Below are positions 10,755-22,878 of a DNA stretch of 64,000 nucleotides, one piece after another. Positions within the stretch are counted from its first letter, which is position 1; each line of letters starts with the position of its first letter. The stretch is taken from positions 6,300,321 through 6,364,320 of the forward strand of contig CM063109.1 in assembly GCA_031841125.1 (NCBI GenBank), written 5' to 3'. A program made the translations under genes and the position numbers. This stretch comes from Acanthococcus lagerstroemiae (lineage: Eukaryota > Arthropoda > Insecta > Hemiptera > Eriococcidae). The notes under the pieces were generated by a model. The model did no database searches, was not told the origin of the DNA, and saw only the letters and a program-made list of their open reading frames with translations.

Positions 10755-11665
10755 GGATTTGCCAGTCTCAGAAACGGCTTCTTTATGGAACTAGCCTGAG
10801 AGACTGCTTTCTTTTCAAGGCTCAGTCTAGAACCAGTTCGAAAGACTGCTGAGTTTTCCAGAGCGTGTCCTCAAGACTGCTTTTACTGGGGAGCTACCCA
10901 CAGAGAAAGCTTTGTTTCTCAAAAGCCAGTTCTACAGACAGCTTTTTCTGATAAGGCAGCTTAAGAGATTGCTTTGTATTTCAAGAACTAGGCCTAGAAA
11001 ATGCTTCTCTGAAGGAGCCTTAGAAAATCTACTGATAGCGTGCTACATTGGCGTGGTGAGGGGGCTTAAAGAAGAATTGAAAGAACATAGGAGAAGGAAA
11101 ACTCTGACAGATGAACCCTGATGAAAGCAAGGGGAAACTGCATCAATATTCCGAGATGCGTCTCCATTGCCACAATTATGATAGCAACTCAAAAAGTAAG
11201 TAATAATCCCGGACGTAAAAAGTTTTTCATTCGGATGTCCGGGCGGCGACTACCTAATGACGAACTCGGAATTGATGACAAGGACATGGAATGTAAGGAC
11301 ACTGAATGCGGTAGGCAAATTAGAAAACTTTTAATGAAGGATACAAAGTGTAAATTCTTCTCAATTGAACGATTAGCACGAGAAAGAGAAAAGTGAAGAG
11401 ACACGACTTACTAGTCGAGAGACTGAGAAATTGCAAAAAAAAAAAAAGTTCGGGATAACTGTTTTCAAAAAGAACTAGTCTTAGAGATTTCTTTTTCTGG
11501 AAAGTCTATTTTATTTCAAGGGCTAGTTTGAGAAATTGCTGTTTTTTCAAGATCCATTCTCAGACTGCTACTTTCAATGAGCCAGGCTAAGAAACTGGAA
11601 TTTTTAAGAATCGGTGCTTTTCTTAAAGAGCCAGTATGAGAGACTGCTCTGTCCAAGGGAGTAAC
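10755..11665 (+). repeat. Degenerate minisatellite, about 32-bp unit, interrupted
   Basis: A loosely repeated unit resembling CCAGTCT.AGAGACTGCTTT followed by a T-rich stretch and CAAG runs through 10755-11030 and again 11465-11665. A LINE 3' fragment lies between the two parts. Open frames here come from the repeat and are not taken as genes. Confidence 0.6.
11115..11430 (+). pseudogene. LINE 3' coding fragment
   Basis: A plus-strand reading of DTKCKFFSIERLARE.REK followed by a TTACTAGTCGAGAGACTGAG stretch closely matches another LINE end at 32757-32890 (DTKCKSFSEMKRLAQERKKW). This pattern is typical of the last residues of RTE-type ORFs. Only the end of the protein is present, and it terminates at an A-run near 11436. 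Confidence 0.5.
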
Positions 11666-12800
11666 CAAGGAGGAGGCAAGAGGAGCTATACCCCCCTCCA
11701 AAATACTTCGAAATTTTTTCAAAACCGATTTTGAAACGACAAAAAAATTGATGCCGATGGCTTGATGCGGTTACGTTATGTCGTAGGTTCGTACAAATTT
11801 ACAGCTCATGAAAATAGGGGAGTGTAAATCAGGTAGGTACCAAATCGAGCTTTCACCCCTGCCTAAGTTTTCTTTTTAAGCTTTAGCCCCTACCGAAAAA
11901 AGTTCTAGTTGCGTCCCTGGCTCTGTCCGTAGTTTTGGTCTGACAGATTTTCTTTTTCAGCAGCCGTTCCCGAAGACCATATAGATAATAATAACGTACT
12001 GAGGTCAGAATTACTGAAGACCGTCCAGTACTCAATTATTTTACTTTTGTAATAGAAAAATATTAAAAAGAGGTACCAGCCAAGTTATCAATCCTTAATG
12101 AAATTCTGTAGATCGCTCTAGGCTATTGCTACATCATATTGTCTTATTATTCGAAGTCTTAAGAACAGGATAATTTTAGCCGCTTGTGGTACTCAATAGG
12201 TCTAAGCTGAGAGGGGGGAGAATTGAGTGAGCTGACGAACACCCCACGATGACACAAAATACGTTGAAAATTGAAGTTTTCGGTTTCACCTCCTCTGGAG
12301 TTCGAGAGGTGGAAGTTAGGGGCAAAATAATTCCAAAACTGGATTCGGCAGTCAAAAAACCTGATTTTTGATCTAAATTTGATTAATTGTACCAATATTG
12401 AAATAGAGGCCTTAAATAAGCCGCAATTTTCTTATTCCTGACTGAATTTTACGATGCTTGCGTTTTCGAAACCTCGGACAACTTTGTGGCGTATTGAACT
12501 CTGATCAAAAATCAATAGCGCTTTTTCCACATCCAGGTTATTTATGAATCCGTAGATATAGTATAAAGTCTTCCCCTTCATTAACAGGTATGTGTTGAGC
12601 TTTACACATTCATAATTGACTGGCTGACTAGTCTGGCTGGCAACGGAAAATCAGTCAGGTCAGTCAGTCAGCTACCCAATAGTGTAACATTTTATATGCA
12701 TTCGCACCCTAATAAAAAAAATGTTCCATGGAAATTTCTATTAACAACACGGCTCCAGACTGAAGTCGCGCAGGACGCAGCAAGTGTCAACCTCTGAATT
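11666..12800. other. No recognisable gene
   Basis: A segment ending in a GCGTCCCTGG-type phrase (11650-11930) resembles other dispersed noncoding repeats near 16480-16730. The remainder is unremarkable AT-rich sequence. Confidence 0.4.
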
Positions 12801-12804
12801 CGTG

Positions 12805-13180
12805 TCGGGGGAGCATTACGGTTCTCCCTCAAGTATACCCATGACTGGAAGAAAATGGAAATGTTAACCACTGAACTGAATTGTCACCATGAAGAGCTAA
12901 AGAGCTGTGAGCCGAACTGAGCTGGAAATGAGAAGAGAACCCTGACGTCTCTGAGGTAATGCTCGAAAGAGCGCTGGCTTCGTGTCAGGGGGAGCATGTT
13001 GAGGGGGGGTGGCGTTACGGTTTTCGCTCAAGTATACCCCTAGCTGGAAGAAATAAATTTCCATGGAAATGTATAAACACAATTTTCGCCCAAGTATACT
13101 CCCTAGTATGATGTCATAATAACAGGAGCGTTACGGTTTTCGCTTAAGTATACCCAGTAGTAAAAGCATATAAAATGCTA
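12805..13180 (+). repeat. Short repeats of a TTACGGTTTTCGC / AAGTATACCC block, with SINE tail scrap
   Basis: Blocks combining GC.TTACGGTT.TC.C and CAAGTATACCC occur near 12813, 13012, 13080 and 13126 at irregular spacing. A fragment of the tRNA-derived SINE tail (TCTCTGAGGTAATGCTCGAA) lies at about 12947-12966, next to a repeated CGTGTC.GGGGGAGCAT phrase. Confidence 0.6.
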
Positions 13181-13462
13181 ATACGGTTTTCAAACCCTTA
13201 GCTGTGGTCAGAGAGTACAATCGATGATACGTTATCGTACTGTGTTTCCGTAGGGTGTTCGGGAAAGGTGTAGCATGAATTGCAGACAAGTATAATATGT
13301 TGCCTGACACATGTCTTGCAGGAGTTCAGATACAAAACAGAATTAATCGCTGGAAATCAACCAATGGCTTTTGGATCTTATTCAGACTCTGTTAACGAAT
13401 GCTCAGATACTCTGAAGTTCTTTCTTTGATCATGTAGTTCGAGGACCGGACGAGAACTTCGA

Positions 13463-13684
13463 GTGAAAAGCAGTAGAGCGCACAGAAGATCACCGAAGGA
13501 CATGGATCGATGGATCGACCAAATCGAGGAGACGACAGAAAGCTCCCTAGCCTCGTTCTCACGAAATGCTGAAGATCAGTGCGGAGTATGGTTGACAGCA
13601 TTCGCCAAAACCAGTCGAAGATCGCCAGTCTTCAGAGATGAGGAGATGAACGAGGATGAGACAATACATCGTACTTGCGTGTAA
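13463..13684 (+). pseudogene. Possible LINE C-terminal fragment
   Basis: The reading RRSPKDMDRWIDQIEETT...ASFSRNAED resembles the 3' coding end of RTE-type LINEs (a pattern of the form SPKRW.DQI). A second frame carries MVDSIRQNQSKIASLQR. The match is short and recalled rather than searched, so an unrelated short frame is possible. Confidence 0.35.
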
Positions 13685-13689
13685 TGTAG

Positions 13690-15540
13690 GTTGTAACTGT
13701 ACTAGGCGTTTTACGGGGAGATAGTGGCGAAACACCCTGCATAGTTAAACTGTTCCGGTACCTTCGACCGTCGATTCCTGATTGACGTTCGCGAATACTG
13801 TTCGAAGTTCGAATCGTTCGGGAAAAGTTATCGACTTATAACGTACAGGTATACCTATATATACGAGCCGTCAAATTAATGACGTTAAAAACGCGCCAGA
13901 AACAAAGAGACCGCTTAAACTCATCATGAGTCGTCATTTTGTTTACACCTTACATAGTATTACTCGGTTCGGAGAGAAGACGGACTGGCAACTCATTACG
14001 GGACCCGGAGTATGTAAAGCCTGAAAAACGCGTTCGTTATTATTTTGTCGGCTGAAGCGAGGAGGACCGAGGAGCCTACACAGTTCCATTGTTCGAACAC
14101 GTTCTGCGCGCTACCACCGCACCAGCTCATCGTCGATTATTTTACCATCGCATCTTCCACCGTTCTCGATACAACTTTCCGTACGCTTTTGCTTTTCGCC
14201 CGCGTCACACAAGCACTCGTGGTCACATATAGTGGTATAGTCGCTCAGTCACATGCATAGGTACCTACGAGGAACTGAACTGCCAAAGAGCACAATGAGT
14301 TAATTACAAACCTAGATTAATTCTGATCGAGGTGATAACTGTATACCTGTAGATGAGTACACTCACTCGGTCGTGTACGAATTCCTGGGCGACTTCGATA
14401 ATTAGGTCGTCTAATCGACGTTATCGTTGTTGTCCTATCCCATACGAACTGCATGGTAACAGGACGCCGTAAGATGGTCGTCCGGATAGGCGCTCGAACT
14501 CAGCTATACGCGGTGTGCCAGCTGCCAGTGACCCTCTCCGCATTTCGTACGTAGAGATAATGCACGAGTCGAGTACCCGTGTAAGTACGACGACGCCTTA
14601 TCCTCGGGATCTGGTCGCAATCGCGACCCCGGTTCCGGCGCGGCGCTTCCCACGCGCCTGCACTTTTTCGGCACTAGATCCATTCATCACAAACGGTATC
14701 AGCGTCGTATCTCCTCCGGAACGTCGTTCGGTTCCTATTTACGTTTTTGGTTCATCATTATCGTGGTCGTAGGTACAGAGGTACGATATCCGAATATGAC
14801 AACTGAAAATATGCACCGAGATTCTCGCGTTCACTGGATCAGAGTTCAGTCGCCGAGTTAACGGTGATGTATGCGCGCTCTCTTTTTCCTCAAGTTCGTC
14901 TTCGTCGCTCTATCTACTCGCGGCTCTCGCGATCTCATTAAAAATTTCGATCTGTCATAGAGATGTGAGCTGGAAAGCGATTCTGCGAACCAACCTGGAA
15001 CTTTGAAACGTCTCAGAAAGTCGTAGGTAGTTTTACTAATTACATATTAACGGATGCGTCAAAGTCGAGGTATGAATATGAAATTGAAACAATAAGGGTC
15101 GCATTTTTTCATCCGGATGGGCGATGATTAGTGCGGTCAGTAGCCCCGGAATCAGGAGGCGCAGTATTATCACCCTCCACCCCGTTCCAGTAAAGGAAAT
15201 TGTTTACAGAAATGATATGTGACAGGGAAAATAAGTTAATAAGTTAAATGAATTCGTGTAGTCTTAGGCATAAGTGAGAAAGTAGTTACATACCTACAAT
15301 TCTCGGAGTTTGTGCCAATTTCATATTGAAAACAACGTATTTTTGTCAGAACATTTTCAGGTATATCATAACAGTGATTCAGTTATGAAGCAATTAAAGT
15401 TTGTTAATTCACTGTATCAGTTGAGGTAGTCTCTCTACTATCATGTCGTGTCTTCTGTTTAGTTGTTGGTATAGGTCTGGTGGACCAATACTTGTTCTTT
15501 CTTTTATGATGTGTTACAGACAAGCTTTTGCTTCAGTAGT
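13690..15540. other. CpG-rich interval without recognisable gene
   Basis: About 13750-15000 has many CpG dinucleotides and few simple repeats compared with the surroundings. Frames of 71 and 85 codons (14045-14260, 14515-14772, +) show no domain. It could be host regulatory or untranslated sequence; this is inference only. Confidence 0.35.
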
Positions 15541-16240
15541 TAAGTCACTGATGATGTGATGGGATCCAAAACCGTTCTACCAAAAATACGCTGCAGCAAA
15601 GTGAAATTGGTACATACACACAAACTTCAAGAACTGCAGGTTCGTGAGAAATTGCTTATTTTCTTCTGAAAATACTCCTATTGCCATCACAGTAGAGGCA
15701 GGTGGAAGGCAGGAGTACTAGTAACATGACTGAAATTTTAAGCAAATTGGGCTTAATTTCAATTTTAAATAATATTATCTGTGTGAGCTCCACATGTTTG
15801 CGAATTGTAGGAAAATTATCTTTACAATATGTAGGTATGAGTATAGTGTACTCGGTTCTTATTTTAGTCAATTTTTGGAAAACACTGCGACGACCAGGAC
15901 ACAACAACTACAAATTGACAGAAAAGTACAAAATTTTACGCATAGAGAACAACACGAGGAAAATAAAATTAAAAAGACAACTAGAGATAATAAAGGCAAA
16001 AACAAAACAACCTAATAAACGCAACAACTAACTTTCAAAGCGAGAACCTATTCAAATTAATAACATGACACTCCCTGATTGGACAGACCACACAACCACA
16101 GATAATCAATAGGAACACACACCAATAGGTTTACCATACGGTACTACACATACTATAAATACTGGACCACTGAAGATGGCTTAACAACCGAAAGCGCTAT
16201 GGACAACAGAAACAAAAAAGTGAATTGGCACACCCTAAAA
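15540..16240 (+). mobile_element. Possible Penelope-like element remnant
   Basis: The right part has a TATA-like box (CTATAAATAC, about 16153) about 17 bases before CTGAAGA (16170-16176), then GGCTTAACAACC and GAAA (16190-16193). This order resembles the hammerhead-like segment in terminal repeats of Penelope-like elements. A related CTGATGA lies at about 15548. A 109-codon frame (15702-16031) rich in Lys and Asn has no recognised domain. No reverse transcriptase or GIY-YIG motif is visible, so the assignment is tentative. Confidence 0.35.
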
Positions 16241-16449
16241 TCAGAATATAATGTACTCGTATTCGATTATAATCACTATCTTTTAACTTCGAGCGGCATT
16301 CCATAATTTCCTCTGACTCTAGTGTCGATAGTAATATTAGTGAAGTTACACTTACACATCCAGACTTCTCAAAACTTCCTCCAATTCAATCACTCTTTAA
16401 GCTTACTTACCAATTCATTTCAAAAGCGCAAGATTTCATTGTTTTCAGG

Positions 16450-16735
16450 GACATACCGAAGAACTTTTCGGGGGGGGGGGTAAAAACTGTGAAAGTCCCA
16501 ACTCAACTCAGAATCCTCAAGCATCAGAGCAAAAAAAAAAAAAAGACTTTTGACTTGTTGGATTTTTCCAACTAACTCAACTCAAAATTCCCAAATGTGA
16601 AAGCAAAGGAAGAAAAAAGCTTTTTCAGCTCGCCTGACTGAAATGGTCAATTTTCCCAATTGTTGAGTGAAAAATTCCTACAGGGGGAGTAAGTTGCGCC
16701 CCCTGGCATCGGTACGTCCCTGATTGTTTTAGAGC
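16450..16735 (+). repeat. Dispersed noncoding repeat
   Basis: Contains a G-run, an A-run and GACTTGTTGGATTTTTCCAA. The same phrase occurs at 62965-62985 next to another A-run. Both loci end a little downstream in a GTCCCTG phrase. Probably two copies of one noncoding element. Confidence 0.5.
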
Positions 16736-16739
16736 ATTA

Positions 16740-18534
16740 TAGGATCATATTCGCACCAAGTTTGACAGCAGGCATGTATCTGGAGATTTTTGGGGAAGCG
16801 GCGAAAAAACTTATGAGTTCGAAAACCCTGATCACGAGCAAACAGAGAGAAAACTTTTCGAATTTTCAACAAATTCAATCGCGAAAAAAGTAGATATTTT
16901 AATTAATATTTCGGGAGATGCAATGGATCCTGTGCCCCCTCCCCCAGCTGTATACTCTCCTGTATGACAGATCAAGTAAAGTATCAAAGCGCATCAGTAG
17001 AAGCCTCGAACTGATACATCCTCAACTCACGTTGTAATTTTATTAACTGGTCTAATTATCACACGAGTACTATGCTTTAATTTTAGATTTGGGACCTACC
17101 GGATCAGAAATCTAACTAAACTTTTGAAATCATTGACCTAAATACTCACCGTTTCGATACTTCATTCGAATTTAGGTATCCGCCTATAGCACCACATCTC
17201 AAAAGCTTCGATCCTTCTCTTCTCTGGTTTTCTTATGGTCTAAGTCTACACTCCAAACATAAGTTTTCAAGAATAATTTTTTGATTTTCAAATTTATTTT
17301 TGATTTGAAAAGGTACTTTTTTGATAAAATGCTTATTTGGCTTGTGCTATTCTACTACTAATATCACTTTTACTCCTTCCATCATTTGTTATTTTACTCC
17401 CTAAATAGCAAAATTCGCTTAATTCCTCAATCTTTTCCTGTCTAATATTTATATTATCATGTTTACATCGATTACACAGGTCTACAAAAAAAAAAAAATT
17501 CTAGTGCCGAGGACTTTATAATATTGATTTTAGGTATTCTTGAGGAGTTGAATCCAAATATAACATCAGTTTACTCTGTTAGTTATGCGAGTACACACCT
17601 ACACACTGTGTACGCGTTGTTCGGTTAATGGGAAAAGGTGCTACATATTTGCAAAAAACAAATTTTACAGTAGAGAAATTTATAGGATTTGAAACGGCCA
17701 CGATGAATCTGTTAAAACTGGGTTTTAACTAAGAATGGTATAACAATACCTCTACATTCTACATTCAACTAGGAATACATCTCACAGATGAAAACATTCC
17801 ACTTTTCTTTTCTTAAACGGCCACTACGTGGCTTTCGGGCCATATAGGACTTACTCAAAAAAAAATCGGAATGCATTTTCAGACTAACCCAACGATATAA
17901 TATGTATTTATTAGTGGTCGCGAATTCGACAGTTTGGCCACTTCGGGATCTCATTTTGGATTCTGCGGTCCCATTTCGATATCAAAAACTTTACGAGTTG
18001 ATTCGAAGTCATCATTTACCCTAAAACTTCCTTTTTTAACCATGAGCTTGATTTTTCGTGAGTCACGTAAATTTTGCTCATTTCGTGTGTAAAGTTCAAA
18101 TTAATTATGGAGTACAAGTATCTGGGTTGAATAAAAACTCGTTAACATCTATGAAATGAGCGACAAGAAAGTCCATATTTTGATAACTTCACTCAATTTT
18201 CTAAGGAATGTTAATTTTCTCCACAACAAGTCCAATTAAATGTTAGGACTCTCTCAAAATTGAGCGAAATGGTTTCAACAGTAATGAGCTGTCAGAAACG
18301 AGATTTCCAGAATCGTTTTCTGAAGCATTTCCAACCCTCATTCAAGTGAGGCCTTTCGCCCATTGAAAAGTCTACCCTCTCTTCGTTTTGGGTATCGATG
18401 GACTTAACTCTCAGTCCAGCCGGGAGATTCAATTGCCAATTAGCATTTGTCACGATTTCGTGTGCAAAAACGTGCTGAACCGCCAAGTCCATTATAATTA
18501 TTTGTGATTGGACTTTATTATCTATTAAACAATT
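16740..18534. other. No recognisable gene
   Basis: AT-rich sequence with short frames only; no repeat, RNA gene or domain was recognised. Confidence 0.4.
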
Positions 18535-18547
18535 AGTATTTATAATA

Positions 18548-21090
18548 GTGTTGGTGTTGTGGGACGTATGGCGATGCACGCATGCCAAAGTGGCCCCTGA
18601 GACACTGCACCCCGGCACCGGAAACCACCCTTTCGGGCATCGCATCAGTACCGAGGGGAACGCTTTGGGGCCGGGCCCGAGCCCCCATTTCTTCTGGCCG
18701 GAACGGTGCGCGCGTCCTGCCAGGGCCACCACGGGGCTCCCTACTGACCCGAGGTCCGCGCTCCCAGAGCACTCGCCTGGAAATTTCAGGTCCCCCGCAG
18801 CCGGACGCGCTGCCTCTTCCTCTTCACTCACTCATCGTGTGAGACTCTCCCGATTGAAGCTCCAGCCCTTGCACTGCGGGCGAGCTCTGCTCCAGCCCTG
18901 GTGCTACGGGCGAGCTTCGCTGGATGGTATCCGCCGCCGCAGTAGCAGCAGCAACATCCGCTTCTCCTCCTTGCGTCCTTTGTCTCGACCACTCAGCCTC
19001 CATCTTCCGTCGCATGATGGCCGAAACGAAACCCAACACCCGGTTCCAACCGCTTCGGCTCCTCAACAGCTCCGGGACCAGGGTGTCCGGCGCAAGACGG
19101 TCGATCACGCCGTCTCCGGGATCGATCGTGACCGCCCCGCGCCTCTCCTCATCCCAGGCGTCGCACTCGAACAGCGTATGCCACGGCGTGTCCTCCTCTC
19201 CGCTTGCACAATGGGTGCACTCGGCGCTCCCCGCCAAACCCATCCGGTGCAGGTACGAGCCGAAACAACCGTGTCCGCTCAAGACCTGGGTCAGGTGGAA
19301 GTTCAGGCTTCCGTGCTTCCTGCCTAACCACAGGTCGAGCTCACCGATCAGCTCCCGGGTCCACTCGCCTTTCGAAGACTGGGTGAGCCTCTCCTTCCAT
19401 CGCTGAAGCGTGGACAGCTGTATGTCACGCTTCACCCAGCGTGCCTCCTGTCACGTCCTCGCCTTTTTCGGCGCCTTGTAGGACTGCGCCAACTCGTCGA
19501 CCTTCAGCTCGATGGGTGGAAGGCGCGCCAGCACGCCTACCGCCTCCGTTGACACGGTGCGATACGCGCTGACGCACCTTAGTGCGACTCTCCGCTGAAC
19601 CTTCTCCAGCTCCACTCTCCGGTACGGGATCTGGACGGCGTCCGCGAATACCGGTACGCCGTACGTCAGGACCGACAGCACGACGTTCGCGTACAGCCTC
19701 CGTTTCTGCTCCCGCGGGCCGCCCAGGTTCGCCATCAGTCGCGACAGCTGCCCGGCGACCCGGTCCGCCTTCTCCGCCGCTCTCCGGAAGTGCTCGCGGA
19801 ACGACAGCTTCCCGTCGAACCACAGCCCCAGGTACTTCAGCGCCGGGCGTGGCGCGATCCTCTCGCCTTTCAGCACGAACGTCGGTTGTTCGTACTTGCG
19901 GCGCGTCGTGAAGAGAACTGCCTCCGTCTTCTGCACCGCCAAGCACAATCCCGCCGACTCGATCCATCCGGTCAGCAACTCCAACGCCCGGTTGACTTTG
20001 GTCGCGATCTCCGCTGTTGTCGCGGCTTGGCACACCACCAGCGTGTCATCGGCATAACAGATGAGTTTCACGCCTGGTAGGACCGCCAGCCGCAGCAACC
20101 CGTTGAAGGCGACGTTCCACAGGATGGGTCCAAGGACCGACCCCTGAGGGACGCCGCATGTCATCGCCCTCGTGACTGGTCCTGTCGCCGACTCCATCTC
20201 GATCCGACGCCCGCAGAAATAACTCCGGATAATCCGCACGAGGTAGCCCGGCACCCGCGCCTCTTCCAACGCCGACACCACACATGAGTACGGTATCGAG
20301 TTGAAGGCATTGCGAATGTCGAGGCTGACCGCCGCACAGAACTCTCCGTCGCGTATCGCCTTCGCCGCCATTGCCTTCAGCCTGAGTGCTGCATCCGCTG
20401 TCGAACGGCCGGTCCTGAAGCCGTACTGGCTGTTCGAGATCGTCCTCCGCCTCTCCAGGTGCGCCTCCAGCCTATCTACAATCGTCCGCTCGAACACCTT
20501 CCCCACGGTGTCGAGCAAGCAGATTAGCCGGTATGAAGATGGCTGCCCGTCTGGCTTCCCTGGCTTCTTGATGAGGGCAAGCCGCACCGCCTTCCATCGG
20601 TCCGGAAACGTCCCCTCCTGCAGCGCGCGGTTAAACACGTTGGTCAGGAGGGACGGCTCCACCCGATGCACGGACTCCCACACAACGTTCGGGATCATAT
20701 CAGGCCCTGGTGCCTTCCGCTTCTTCGTCCGGATCCGCTCGATGGCACTGTCCACTTCGCCGGATCTCAGTGGACAGAACTCCTCCGTGGCCTCTCCAGA
20801 TGACGATGCCGGTAGTGGTGGGCGCTGCGGGAACAGCTCCTCCACCACCTTCTGCAGCACTCCCGACTCCATGCGGCTCGTTACCGACGGCCCCCCGGCC
20901 CACCGCATCACAACGTGATACGGCTTGCCGAAGGGGTCGCGGTCCGCCTCCTGTCGCAGCTCCTCCCACGCCGTCTTCTTACTTTGCCGGATGGCCGCCT
21001 TGAGGGCTCGGCGCGCCTGCTGGTACCGCTGCGAGGCTTCACCCGTCCCTCCGTCATCTCGTCCTATCCGCTGATAGCGGCGACGGAGGC
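18548..21090 (-). mobile_element. 5'-truncated R1-type LINE with 13-bp target duplication
   Basis: A 2543-bp GC-rich insertion is bounded by AGTATTTATAATA at 18535-18547 and 21091-21103. On the minus strand it runs from a truncated 5' end through most of a LINE ORF2, then a 276-bp 3' untranslated tail ending CAACACCAACAC, with no polyA. GC and CpG content are far above the flanks, which fits a young insertion. The 108-bp sequence at 61325-61432 is a second, 3'-terminal copy. R1 affiliation is inferred from the reverse transcriptase and a C-terminal CCHC motif without RNase H. Confidence 0.92.
18824..21090 (-). pseudogene. LINE ORF2: reverse transcriptase with C-terminal CCHC, one in-frame stop
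   Basis: The protein copies element RNA into DNA at a nicked target. Residue numbers follow the open frame starting at 21133, whose first ~14 codons are flanking DNA. Motifs in order: APGPD (141-145), YRLICLLDTVGK (201-212, where most relatives have Pro after YR), FRTGRST (239-245), motif A LDIRNAF (271-277), GVPQGSVLGP (327-336) and catalytic YADD (360-363, about 20045-20056). The frame stops at a TGA at 19451-19453. The same frame continues without a shift for about 200 codons, with CTHC...WHTLFEC forming a CX2CX9HX4C knuckle and ending at 18824. Thus one nonsense codon separates reverse transcriptase from the knuckle. The endonuclease is missing through 5' truncation. The minus-strand product is not expected to be functional. 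Confidence 0.9.
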
Positions 21091-21289
21091 AGTATTTATA
21101 ATAAATACATGTACACATAATGTGTATTCGCATAACTTACAGATTTTTTATTGTATCTAAAAAACTAGAGCTGATGGAGAAAAACTAATGTTGTATATGT
21201 TTGGATTCAGCGCCCCAAAAATATCTAAAATCAGTTATAGAATCCTCAGCGCCAAAACCACCGTTTACCAGTATTATATACCATTACTT

Positions 21290-22608
21290 TATTTTTATTT
21301 GTCGTCATGCAATATTCTATACTCAAAATCTCCTCTATTCCATTTCAAATGTCTTCCAAATCAGTACTCCTTTCAACTTATAAGACAATATCATCTGCAA
21401 ACGTGAGCATCTTTACTCGCTCTCCATGTATAGTGATACCGGCTTCAAATTTTTCTTCGTTCTCCCTTTGTTTTATTCCTTAACTTTTGATAAGTTAATC
21501 TACCTTCCCTATCGTTTGCATTCTTATATTTTCTTCGTTCATCCATCTTTTTGAGGATTTCCTTCTTCATCTACGGTTTCTTTTCTTCTCTCTTACCTAG
21601 ATTTTCGTCTGCTGATTTTAATATTTCCTCCTTTATTTTACCTCACTCTTCCTCCACACTGTTAATTTTCTGTGTTTTTTCAGCCTCTAATTCTAATACA
21701 GTATCCTCTTGATATTTCTCTCTGGTATTGATATTTGCCAACTTTTTCAAATTCCATCTTTTTACCTCTTCTTTTCTATCAAGTTTCTCTAATTTAAGCC
21801 TGCATTTCATTATTACTAAATTAAGATCATTGTCAATATCGGCTCCCGGATAAGTTTTGCAGTCTAATATTTGATTCCTAAAACGTTGTTCTGTGATAAT
21901 ATAATCAATTTGATATCTACCTTCGTTACCTGGACTCTTCCACGTATATCGTATTCTATAATGATTTTTAAATTGAGTATTTCCTATAACTAAGTTGTAT
22001 GTACTTCGCACAAAACTGTATCAAACGCTCTCCGCTCCCAAACACTTGCCTCGGTAATCAAAATTGTGAGGAATCGAATGCGTCATCTTACGACACCTGT
22101 TTCTAATTTGTTTTGTCTTCTTTCATCCAAAATCCCCAACTATATTATCTCCTTTGCCTTCACCAACTCTAGCATTCCAATCACCCATAATAATAAGAAT
22201 CTCTTCGCCTCTAATATGCTTCATAATAAGTCCTTCTAATTCTTCATATTCCTCCTCAATTTCCTCGTCCTCGTGAGTATTAGTACCCATATACACTTGT
22301 AGTATTGACTTTTGTAAGTACTGGTTTGGTATTGATTTTTATCAAGATTAGCCTTTCACTCTGTTGTTTACAATATATAACTTTATTACCTATTTGTTTA
22401 TTCGTAACAATTCCGACGCTTGCTTGCCTTTTTATTCCATTTGTCTGATTATTATTCTAAAGTCTCCTGACCAAAAATCCTTCTTTCCTTTCCACCTTAC
22501 TTCACTTATTCCAACTATTCCTAGGTTAAGCCTCTTCATTTCTCTCTTGCGATTCCCTAATCTTCCAACTCCATTCAAACTTCTTACATTCCAAGTTCCT
22601 ATTTTCAT
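21290..22608 (-). pseudogene. RTE-like LINE relic: endonuclease plus catalytic box of reverse transcriptase
   Basis: On the minus strand an ATG at 22608-22606 starts MKIGTWNVRSL, then GIVGISEVRWKGKK, the classic N-terminus of an apurinic-type endonuclease. GDWNARVGEG (near 22180) and RYTWKSPGNEGRYQIDYIITE (21880-21960) complete that domain. The FADDIVL box of a reverse transcriptase lies at 21390-21401, soon after the endonuclease, so most of the reverse transcriptase is deleted. Frameshifts and stops are frequent. The 5' end looks intact. The sequence style (AGGA-rich, Lys-rich) resembles the fragment at 31018-31730, perhaps the same family. Confidence 0.75.
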
Positions 22609-22672
22609 TGCGCCTTTCTTTTTAAAACTTTCCGCTGATGATGCTCCTGAAAAATTATTTACCTGTTGGAAC

Positions 22673-22878
22673 GGGTCTGGTTGGCCGAGTGGATAGCGCG
22701 TTGGTCTCGACGTAGCAACTCGCCAGATTTCGACCTAGGCCGGGTTTTCGGCCAGAAGCGAAGAGGGCTAAGACAGCCCTAACAGCTTCCCCGACATCTC
22801 TGAGGTAATGCTCGAAAGGGCGGATTCCAGAGCTTGGGTTGAGAGCAAATTAGAAAAGAAATGAGAAACAGGATTTAT
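22673..22878 (+). mobile_element. tRNA-derived SINE lacking its B box
   Basis: The head GTCTGGTTGGCCGAGTGG carries a pol III A box typical of Leu/Ser-type tRNA. Compared with the copy at 30102, 27 bases containing the B box (GGTTCGAGCCC) are absent. The body (GACCTAGGCCGG..TTTTCGG, GAGGTAATGCTCGAA) and a tail in TTAGAAAAGAAATGAG match the other copies. CTGTTGGA at 22663-22670 and 22879-22886 is a candidate target duplication. Confidence 0.75.

Noticed and set aside
18548..19327. 259-codon frame on the plus strand
   Set aside because: It is the antisense shadow of the LINE ORF2 end and 3' tail; high GC creates open frames on both strands.
20301..20918. 205-codon frame on the plus strand
   Set aside because: Antisense to the reverse transcriptase, whose motifs are unambiguous on the minus strand.
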